From Lentzea waywayandensis (GTDB taxonomy: Bacteria > Actinomycetota > Actinomycetes > Mycobacteriales > Pseudonocardiaceae): a stretch of 64,000 nt of DNA. Positions 15,831 through 22,609 of this stretch are shown here, piece after piece. The notes below the pieces were generated by a model. That model ran no database searches and was not told the origin of the DNA. It was given only the letters and a program-made list of their open reading frames with translations. A program made the position numbers and the translations under genes. The stretch's first letter is position 1; each line of letters starts with the position of its first letter. The DNA lies in contig NZ_FOYL01000020.1 of the NCBI RefSeq assembly GCF_900115955.1, forward strand, positions 62,582-126,581, in the 5' to 3' direction.

Positions 15831-17202
15831 CGTTGGCCTCTCCGACGGCTTTGACGAGTGCCGCGCGGTAGGCCGTGGCCACCTCGTCCGGACTCTTGCC
15901 CGCCACCACGTCCGCGGTCGCCTGCTGGAGCGCCGCCGACACCTTGGGGTAGTCGGCGAGCCCCGGCCGGTACCGGGTGATCGGCAGGACCTTCTCCGCG
16001 ATGAACATCAGCATCGGGTCGCCCTTGAGCACCTCGTCGTTGACGTCCTGCCGTTGCGTGAGCTGCGCCGTACCCGCCAGCGACTCCTTCACGGCCTCCG
16101 CGGAGTTGAGGAACTGCATGAACTCCCACGCCTGCCTGGGGTACTGGGTGTTCGGGTTGATCACCCGCACGCCACCGCCCGACATGCTGACGAAGTCCTG
16201 CCCGCCCACACCGGCTTTCGCCTGCTTGGCGGGCACCAGCGCCCAGCCCACAGCCGTGTCGCGATCGGCCATCTTCGCCACGCCGTTCTTGGGTTCCACG
16301 ACCGAACGCCAGAAGTAGTCGCTCTCCAGCAGGATGCCGATCTTGTTCTCGCCGAACAGCTGGAACGACCGGTCGCGTCCCTTGGCCTCCTGTTGCAGCA
16401 CGGGATCGCCGAGTCCGCCGCCGTAGACCTTCTGGTACAGCCCCAGAACGTCCTTCAGCTGGGCCGAATCCCCTTGCCACTTCCCGTTCTCGTAGACGGG
16501 CTTGCCGGTGCCGGCGAGCGCGGGCAGCACGCCCTGCATGGTCGTCGCCTCGCCCATCGCGCTGCCGGCGTTGAGCTGGATCGGCGTCACGCCGGGCAGG
16601 GCCTTGAGCTTGGCCCCCGCGTCGAGCACCTCCTGCCACGACCTCGGCTGCCAGTCCGCGGGCAGCCCGGCCCGCGCGAAGAGGTTCTTGTTGAAGAACA
16701 GCACGCGCCCGTCCGTGCCCATCGGCACGCCGTACCGCTTGCCGTCGAACTCGCCGAGCCCCTGCACGGCCTTGGGAATCTGGTTCCAGCCGTCCCAGTC
16801 GGTGTCGCCGACGACATCGCCGAGGGGCTTGATCTGCCCGGCCTGCGCGAACTCGCCGAGCCAGATGCCGTCGATCTCGATGATGTCGCCGCCACCGCCG
16901 GTCTTCAGGTCCAGCGCGACCTTGGTCTTGAAGTCCTCGTCGCCCGCGCCGTTCTGCTCGAACTTGATCGTCGCGGTGACGCCCTTGGCCTTCTGCAGTT
17001 CGGTGAACCTGGGGATCACCCAGTTCTGGATCCAGTTCGCCCCGCGGGCGTTCTTCCCGCCGACCGCCGAGTTGGCGACGATCGTCAGCGTGATCTCCTT
17101 GGCGTCGGCGTTGCGCGCCTGATCACCGCTCTGCGTCTGTCCCAGGCAGCCCGCCAGCAGCCCGCACACCGCCACCAGCCCGAACGTCTTTGTTCGCCCC
17201 AT
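15823..17202 (-). CDS. sugar ABC transporter substrate-binding lipoprotein (UgpB/MalE-like family)
   Basis: A 459-residue exported lipoprotein with lipobox CGLLAGC. It has the family 1 binding-protein layout: ITLTIVAN at the start of the mature protein, GGDIIEIDGIWLGEFAQAGQI, YGVPMGTDGRVLFFNKNLF and the AWEFMQFLNS hinge near the end. It would capture an oligosaccharide or sugar phosphate-like ligand for the two permeases. The ATG at 17202 opens the lipoprotein signal; an in-frame start at 17235 would add 11 residues before it and lacks a ribosome site. The first gene of the operon that runs down to 12483. Confidence 0.9.
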   Translation of the reverse strand: MGRTKTFGLVAVCGLLAGCLGQTQSGDQARNADAKEITLTIVANSAVGGKNARGANWIQNWVIPRFTELQKAKGVTATIKFEQNGAGDEDFKTKVALDLKTGGGGDIIEIDGIWLGEFAQAGQIKPLGDVVGDTDWDGWNQIPKAVQGLGEFDGKRYGVPMGTDGRVLFFNKNLFARAGLPADWQPRSWQEVLDAGAKLKALPGVTPIQLNAGSAMGEATTMQGVLPALAGTGKPVYENGKWQGDSAQLKDVLGLYQKVYGGGLGDPVLQQEAKGRDRSFQLFGENKIGILLESDYFWRSVVEPKNGVAKMADRDTAVGWALVPAKQAKAGVGGQDFVSMSGGGVRVINPNTQYPRQAWEFMQFLNSAEAVKESLAGTAQLTQRQDVNDEVLKGDPMLMFIAEKVLPITRYRPGLADYPKVSAALQQATADVVAGKSPDEVATAYRAALVKAVGEANVG

Positions 17203-17286
17203 CGGTCCAACATGGCACTGGATCACGACGGCCACAAGCTCTCAGCACCCTCTCAGTGCACGGCTGCGAGGCTGGCGCGCGAAGGG

Positions 17287-17296
17287 GGTTGATCAA
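17287..17296 (+). repeat. left copy of a 10-bp repeat flanking the structured RNA
   Basis: GGTTGATCAA occurs here and again at 17588-17597 in the same orientation, 291 bases apart, on either side of the structured region. The core TTGATCAA is itself a palindrome, so the repeats could be target-site duplications of a small element or two binding sites for one regulator. A third, poorer match (GGTTGATCGC) lies near 17607. Confidence 0.6.
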
Positions 17297-17324
17297 ACGG
17301 CACGAGCACCCGCAGCCGGAGTGC

Positions 17325-17344
17325 TCGAACGTATGTGCTATCGT
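17325..17344 (+). promoter_or_regulatory. possible promoter with a degenerate LexA-like site before the structured RNA
   Basis: TCGAAC, four bases, then GTGCTA matches the first half of the actinobacterial LexA box TCGAAC-N4-GTTCGA fully and the second half at four of six positions. TATCGT at 17340-17345 could serve as a -10 element, which would place a transcript start near 17350, where the folded region begins. The inverted pair CGAGCAC/GTGCTCG (17303-17309, 17321-17327) overlaps it. This is a weak, sequence-only call. Confidence 0.25.
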
Positions 17345-17588
17345 TTGGACCGAAGGAAACCGGTGGCAGCGAGAACCAAGCAGTTCACCGGAGACCTGCT
17401 TACCGGCATCAGCCGGGTGGCGGCGAGTTGCGTCGTGACGGCCCGATGGAAACCTATGTAAGACCAGCATTCGCTGGCGGCGGGTACTGCCACGGGAAGA
17501 CCCAGGCTTGTCAGCTGGGCCAACGCCGCGCCGTAAGGCGACGGCTGCTTGAAAGCACGGACGCAAGTCTGTCGACTTCCAAGTAACG
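17342..17588 (+). ncRNA. candidate structured noncoding RNA, family not identified
   Basis: No protein reads well here, but the plus strand folds densely. Closing pairing: CGTT and TGG (17342-17348) with CCA and AACG (17579-17588). Inner stems: CCGGT/ACCGG enclosing GAAC/GTTC (17360-17391); CCGGC-ATCA-GCCGG (17403-17416); CCAGC-ATTC-GCTGG (17464-17477); CCCAG/CTGGG (17501-17519); a two-part stem capped by GTAA (17525-17545); ACGGAC-GCAA-GTCTGT (17557-17572). Two GNRA tetraloops fix the strand. The loop CAAGCAG (17377-17383) is perfectly complementary to CTGCTTG at 17545-17551 and to six bases at 17396-17401, a likely pseudoknot. Candidates to test are HEARO/omega-type RNAs and the raiA motif; I cannot assign either. 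It lies between repeats of GGTTGATCAA and before a truncated gene. Confidence 0.6.
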
Positions 17589-17597
17589 GTTGATCAA
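17588..17597 (+). repeat. right copy of the 10-bp repeat flanking the structured RNA
   Basis: GGTTGATCAA as at 17287, here within the slightly longer palindrome GTTGATCAAC. It abuts the closing stem of the folded region, and the truncated hydrolase remnant begins about 90 bases further on. Confidence 0.6.
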
Positions 17598-17640
17598 CTA
17601 TGCAGCGGTTGATCGCGGTGCTTCCAGCCGCTTCGGATCA

Positions 17641-17670
17641 GGAACGGGCCGCGGTTCAGCGGCCCGTTCC
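17641..17670. terminator. perfect 12-bp hairpin, possible terminator
   Basis: The arms at 17641-17652 and 17659-17670 pair perfectly (GGAACGGGCCGC with its complement) around the loop GGTTCA. No T run follows on either strand, so it would be an I-shaped terminator of the type common in actinomycetes. It lies between the structured RNA and the hydrolase remnant, where it could end the RNA transcript. Confidence 0.5.
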
Positions 17671-17688
17671 AGTCGGCCATCAGCGCAC

Positions 17689-18372
17689 GATCACACGCAC
17701 GAGACGGTGGCCGTGGAGTTCCCCGGCGACCGCATCGAGTGGGGCCTGATGCAGGACGCCTCCCAGGCGACGATGAAGAAGGCCATCGACGCGCGCGTCG
17801 CCGACATGCGGTTCGTGCTGGACAAGCGTCCGAGCTTGCACAAGGACGCGGACACCACCCGCGTCGGTGTCGCCGGGCATTCGTACGGCGGCTACACGGC
17901 GGCCGAGACGATGGCGAACGACCGCAGGTTCGACGCGGGCATCAACATCGACGGCGCGATGGAGCACACCGGCGAGGACGGCCCCTACGCGCCGGGCAGG
18001 GCGGTCACCCAGGGGCTGGACCGGCCGTTCCTGCTGTTCGGCGGTGACCTGGGCGAGCGCGAACTGAGCCACGTCGACACGAGCCTGACCAGGACGTGGG
18101 CCGACTTCTGGCCGAACCAGCGCGGCTGGAAGCGGGACGTGCACCTGGACGACGGCGCGCACCTCGGGTTCAGCGACATGCAGTGGTCGGTGCCGCAGAT
18201 CGCCGCTGTGCCAAGGGAACGCCGGGAGAGTCTCATTGGGACGATCGACCCCGCGGACGCGTTGAGGGCCCAGCACGACTACGTGGCGGCGTTCTTCGAC
18301 CTGCACCTGAAGCACCGGGGCACCAGGCTGTTCGAACGGGCACGCCACGAAGGGATCCGTCTGGTGCCCTGA
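17689..18372 (+). pseudogene. 5'-truncated alpha/beta hydrolase (PAF-acetylhydrolase/dienelactone hydrolase-like)
   Basis: About 228 codons of the C-terminal part of an alpha/beta hydrolase. Homology-like sequence begins abruptly at DHTHETVAVEFPG (about 17689), which in full-length members is preceded by a further 150 or so residues with the oxyanion region. The nucleophile elbow GHSYGG and the catalytic-His loop LDDGAHLGFSD survive. No start codon with a ribosome site lies at the junction; the frame is merely open back to 17590 through non-homologous sequence. The break coincides with the structured RNA and its flanking repeat, so insertion with deletion is a simple explanation. A shortened but translated protein cannot be excluded. 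Confidence 0.65.
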
Positions 18373-18393
18373 TCGGCGGTATGGTCCCGGGCG

Positions 18394-21300
18394 ATGTCTG
18401 TCGAGTTCGCCGTTCTCGGTCCCCTGCAGGTCCGCGTGGACGGCAGGGAGCACCGGGTCGGCGGGTTCACCCGCCGGGCGACGCTGGGTTTCCTGCTGCT
18501 CAACGCGGGCCGGGTGGTGTCGATCAGCGAGCTCACCGGCGCGTTGTGGCCGGACGGGCATCCGCCTACGGCGCGCGGGATCCTGCTCAACGTCGTGTCG
18601 GCGCTGCGCAAGGCCGGGCTCGACATCGTCACCCGCAAGCCCGGCTACCTGCTGCGGGTGGAGCCGGATCGCGTTGACCTGCACCGGTTCCGCGCCGCCC
18701 TCGCCAGAGCGTCCACGGCGCCGGGGCCGGAGCAGGTAGCGCGCGTTCTGCGGGACGCGCTGGCGTTGTGGCGCGGGCCCGTTCTCGCGGATCTGGTGGC
18801 GGACGGCGTCACGTGGCCGGCGCTGGTGGAGATCACGCACCTGCGCGACGTGGCGGTGGAGGACAGGTTCGACGCCGAACTGGCGTGCGGGCGTCATCGC
18901 GAGGTGATCGCGGAGATCGAGGCGCTGGCCAGCGATCACCCGTTGCGCGAACGGTTGCAGGGGCAGCTGATGCTCGCGCTCTACCGGTCCGGCAGGCAGG
19001 CCGACGCGCTCGCGGTCTTCCGCACGGCACGCGCGCGGTTCGCCGCCGAGCTCGGCATCGATCCGGGGCCTGATCTGGTCAGGCTGGAGCAGGCGATCCT
19101 CACGCAGGACCCGGCGCTCGGGACGAGCACTGCACAGGCGCCGACCATGCTGGAACGCAAGAAGGTCAGCGTGCTCGTCGTCCGGCTGGAGCTGCCGGGA
19201 GCGGACGAGGCGGCCGACGAACGGCTCGAAACATCAGTGACCCGGGTACGGCGGCACATCGAAGACCTCGGTGGCGTCACGGTGACGACGCTCGGTTCGA
19301 CGGTCTGCGCGGCTTTCGGTGCCCCGGTCAACCGCGAGGACGACGCCGCACGGGCGGTGCGCGCCGCGTTCGAGATCACCGGCGAGCATCCGGCCGCGGC
19401 CGCGGTGTCCACCGGGCCCGCGCTCGTCACGTCCGGCGATCGCGTCGAGGTCAGCGGCACGGTGCTCGACGCCTGCCTGCGGTTGCTCGCCCAGGCCTCA
19501 CCAGGCGAGGTCAGGACGTGCCCGGTGACCGACAGGACGCTCACGCCGGCCGGGGACGACACGCCGTTCGTCGGCAGGTCGGCCGAGATGGCGCTGCTCG
19601 CCGAGACCTACGAGCAGGTCAAGGCGACGAACCGGCCGAGGGTGATCACGGTGGCCGGCGAGCCCGGCGCGGGCAAGAGCAGGCTCGTGCGGGAGTTCGC
19701 CAGGGGCCGCCGGACGCTCACCGGGCGCACGCCGCCGTTCGCGCGCGACGACGTCTTCGCCCCGCTGGCGGAGACGGTGCGGAGCCACGCGGGCATCTTC
19801 GACACCGACGACGCCGCCACGGTCGCCGCCAAGATCCGGGTGATCAGCGACGACCCGTGGCTCGTCACGCAACTCTCCGCGCTCGTGGGGGTCAGCCCGC
19901 AGGGAAGCGACGTGCTGATGGCGTGGCGCCGGCTGGTCGAGCACCTCGCGGAGGAACCACTGGTGGTGATCATCGAGGACGTGCACTGGGCCGACGACCT
20001 GCTGCTCGGCTTCCTGCACGGACTCGCCGACACCGCGGACGACGTGCCTTTGCTGGTGCTTCTCACCGCACGGCGGGAGGCACGGGTCCGGGGTGAGGCG
20101 ATCACGCTGGGCGCACTGTCCGAAGAGGACACGACGCTGCTGCTCGAGGCCCTGATGGCCCGCCACGACGTGACCGCCGAGCTGCCGCCGCTCCTGCACC
20201 GCTCGGCCGGCAACCCGCTCTTCGCCGGCGAGTACGTCCGCATGCTTCGCGACGGCGCCCCGGACGCCCTCCCCGAGACGGTGCAGAACGTCATCGGCGC
20301 GAGACTCGATTCGTTGCCCCAGCTGGAGAAGTCGGTGCTGCAGGACGCGGCGGTCATCGGACCGACGGTCTGGCCCGGCGCGGTCGCGGTGGTCTCGGAA
20401 CGCGATGCCGCCGAGGTCGCGCGCTGCCTGGAGGTGCTGCGGCAGCGGGACTTCCTGAAGCGCCACAGCACCAGCAACGTCGTGGGCGAGATCGAGTACG
20501 CCTTCAGCCACGTGCTGGTCCGCGACGCCGCCTACGACCGGGTTCCGCGCGGCACCAAGGCGATGAAGCACTACCACGCGGCCGAGTGGGTGCGGGCGTT
20601 GCCGCTGGAGCACGTACCGCTGCTGGCGTACCACTTCCAGGAAGCGGTGTGGATCGCGGAAGCCTCCGGAAGGCCGTGCGACATCATGGGCCGAAAGGCA
20701 AGAGCAGCCCTCACGGACGCAGGCCGCAGAGCGACCGCCCTGGCCGCGAGGGACACCGCGATCCGCTGCTACCGCGCCGCTTTGGCGGTCTGCCCGCCCG
20801 GCCACCCCGACCGGGCCGAGCTGCTGACGTTGCTGGGATCGAGCCTGGCCCTGAGCGGTGAAGGGCTCGCAGAACTGACCGAGGCGGCCGACCTCCACCG
20901 CGACGCCGGGAACTTCGCGGGTGCGGCGGAGGCCACCCGAGCCTCCTGGCGCGCCAGCTGGCACCAGGACGACCACGCGGCCGCCGGACGACACCTCGAC
21001 CGCACGATCGAGTTCCTCGCCCTGACCGAGCGCGCGTACGGCGTGCAGGCGTACGTCGCGCACTCCCTGACACTTGCGGACAGGCTGCCCGAGGCGATCA
21101 GCGCGGCGAAGACGGCGTTGACCGGCGCCACCGGCATCGAACGGGCCATCGCGCTGGAGGCACTGGGCCTCGCGAGGGTCAAGCAGGGCGACCCCGGCGG
21201 CATCGGCGACATGCGCCAGGCCGCGACCGAACGCACGACGGCCGGGATCTCGCCCGGACTGTGCCTGTTCAACCTGAGCACCGCCTACACGGTGATCGGC

Positions 21301-21876
21301 GACGCCAAGGCACGGCTCGCGGTGCGAGCGGAGGCACGAGCGGCCGCCCAACGGCACGGCGACAACGACACGATCGCCTGGCTCGACGCGTCCAGGTACC
21401 TGGAGTTGTTCTGGGACGGCAGGTACGCCGAGGCGCTGGCCGCCCTGGACGAGCCGAGCCAGGCTCACGTCCTCGCTCTCCGCGGCCGCGTCCGGCTGCT
21501 GACCGGTGATCTCGTCGGCGCGGGCGAGGACACGGACCGGGCACTCGAACTCGCCAGGCACCAAGGCCGTCCCGGCGACCTGCAACACCCGCTGACCCTC
21601 AAGGCCCACCTCGCGTTGCTGCGCGGCGAACCGGTGAAGGTCGACGACCTGCTTGTCTGCCGCCAGATCACCGGCACGATCGGCGTCAGCCTGCCGATCG
21701 TCCTCGCCGCCGCCGGTCACGGCCCCGAGTGCCTCGCCGAGGTGTCCTGGTCTCGCTGGAAGGACGCCGCCGTCGCGTTCCTCAGCGGTGACAGGCAGGA
21801 AGCCCGCCGGATCTACCGGGAGATCGGGTCGAGGCCGGACGCCGACGATGAGTCGCTGGTTATCGACCGGGAATAA
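18394..21876 (+). CDS. SARP/AfsR-type transcriptional regulator with cyclase-like, AAA ATPase and TPR domains
   Basis: A 1160-residue multidomain regulator. Residues 1-90 are an OmpR-like winged helix (VEFAVLGPLQVRVDG, LTGALWPDGHPPTARGILLN) and about 95-240 the BTAD helical domain. Residues of about 250-375 resemble a class III nucleotide cyclase (ERKKVSVLVVRLEL, FGAPVNREDDAARAVRAA), but the metal-binding aspartates are not evident, so it is probably inactive. Walker A AGEPGAGKSRL lies near residue 420 and Walker B VIIEDVHWADD near 524. The remainder is TPR-like. Such proteins activate secondary-metabolite genes in response to unknown signals. The NRPS two genes downstream is an obvious candidate target. 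It overlaps the GntR gene start. Confidence 0.9.
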   Translation: MSVEFAVLGPLQVRVDGREHRVGGFTRRATLGFLLLNAGRVVSISELTGALWPDGHPPTARGILLNVVSALRKAGLDIVTRKPGYLLRVEPDRVDLHRFRAALARASTAPGPEQVARVLRDALALWRGPVLADLVADGVTWPALVEITHLRDVAVEDRFDAELACGRHREVIAEIEALASDHPLRERLQGQLMLALYRSGRQADALAVFRTARARFAAELGIDPGPDLVRLEQAILTQDPALGTSTAQAPTMLERKKVSVLVVRLELPGADEAADERLETSVTRVRRHIEDLGGVTVTTLGSTVCAAFGAPVNREDDAARAVRAAFEITGEHPAAAAVSTGPALVTSGDRVEVSGTVLDACLRLLAQASPGEVRTCPVTDRTLTPAGDDTPFVGRSAEMALLAETYEQVKATNRPRVITVAGEPGAGKSRLVREFARGRRTLTGRTPPFARDDVFAPLAETVRSHAGIFDTDDAATVAAKIRVISDDPWLVTQLSALVGVSPQGSDVLMAWRRLVEHLAEEPLVVIIEDVHWADDLLLGFLHGLADTADDVPLLVLLTARREARVRGEAITLGALSEEDTTLLLEALMARHDVTAELPPLLHRSAGNPLFAGEYVRMLRDGAPDALPETVQNVIGARLDSLPQLEKSVLQDAAVIGPTVWPGAVAVVSERDAAEVARCLEVLRQRDFLKRHSTSNVVGEIEYAFSHVLVRDAAYDRVPRGTKAMKHYHAAEWVRALPLEHVPLLAYHFQEAVWIAEASGRPCDIMGRKARAALTDAGRRATALAARDTAIRCYRAALAVCPPGHPDRAELLTLLGSSLALSGEGLAELTEAADLHRDAGNFAGAAEATRASWRASWHQDDHAAAGRHLDRTIEFLALTERAYGVQAYVAHSLTLADRLPEAISAAKTALTGATGIERAIALEALGLARVKQGDPGGIGDMRQAATERTTAGISPGLCLFNLSTAYTVIGDAKARLAVRAEARAAAQRHGDNDTIAWLDASRYLELFWDGRYAEALAALDEPSQAHVLALRGRVRLLTGDLVGAGEDTDRALELARHQGRPGDLQHPLTLKAHLALLRGEPVKVDDLLVCRQITGTIGVSLPIVLAAAGHGPECLAEVSWSRWKDAAVAFLSGDRQEARRIYREIGSRPDADDESLVIDRE

Positions 21877-22579
21877 CGTCCGGGTGGTGCCCGCGATCCC
21901 CCGCTACTACCAGGCCAAGGCCCGCCTGCTCGACCTGCTGGGCGAGCTGCCCGGCAACACCCCGTTCCCACCGGAACGCGAGCTCTCGGACGTGTTCGGC
22001 ATGTCCCGCACCACGATCCGCAAGGCGATGAACGAACTCGTGCTGGAGGGCAGGCTCATCCGCGGAACGGGCCGCCAGGGCACGACCGTCGCCCCGCCCC
22101 AGCACGTTCACCGCCTCAGCCTCGACGCGGTGGTCCAGGACCTCGCCACCCGCGAGCAGGTGGCCGTGAGGATCACCGGGGACGTGCTCGGCGTCGAGTC
22201 GGTCCTCGTCCGCGGCGACGAACCGATCGGCGTGCGCTCGACGTACCTGCGCGCCTCCCGGTTCCCCGGCTTCGCCGCGCGCTACGACCGCACCACACCG
22301 CTGCGGAAGTTCCTCTCCGACGCCTACGAGATCCGGTTCGGCGAGCTGCACCCGTGGTGCACCACCGCTCTCGCCACACCGCGCGTCGCCGGGCTGCTCG
22401 ACGTCCGCCCGGCCACGCCGGTGCTGTCGATCGCCTGGCTCGGCCACGACTTCCGCGGTGTGCCGGTCGAACGGTCGTGGGTCGTCCTGCGGGGCGATCG
22501 AGCGCACCTCACGATGCACCTGCCGCGGGCCGATCACGCCGGCCGATTCGAGGGATCTGCCCAGTTCCACGCGAGTTAG
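21848..22579 (+). CDS. GntR-family transcriptional regulator, HutC/UTRA type
   Basis: A 243-residue regulator. The winged helix reads PPERELSDVFGMSRTTIRKAMNELV and GRLIRGTGRQGTTVAPP near residues 35-80. The UTRA ligand domain follows, with LIGVRSTYLR-like and PVLSIAWLGHDFRGVPVERSW strands. The ATG at 21848 overlaps the regulator upstream by 29 bases; GTG at 21884 would avoid overlap and also precede all conserved sequence, so the start is uncertain. Only 30 bases separate it from the NRPS gene, so it may be cotranscribed with and control the NRPS/beta-lactamase unit. The ligand is unknown. Confidence 0.87.
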   Translation: MSRWLSTGNNVRVVPAIPRYYQAKARLLDLLGELPGNTPFPPERELSDVFGMSRTTIRKAMNELVLEGRLIRGTGRQGTTVAPPQHVHRLSLDAVVQDLATREQVAVRITGDVLGVESVLVRGDEPIGVRSTYLRASRFPGFAARYDRTTPLRKFLSDAYEIRFGELHPWCTTALATPRVAGLLDVRPATPVLSIAWLGHDFRGVPVERSWVVLRGDRAHLTMHLPRADHAGRFEGSAQFHAS

Positions 22580-22609
22580 CGTCGAAGCCGACTCGCAGCG
22601 GGAGGCACC

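Noticed and set aside
17550..17573. GAAAGC...GGACGCAA resembling part of a c-di-GMP-I riboswitch
   Set aside because: The GGGCAAACC half and the required receptor arrangement are absent; it reads as a simple GCAA-capped stem.
19498..21720. Long minus-strand open frame opposite the SARP regulator
   Set aside because: Mirror frame of a gene with winged-helix and Walker motifs.
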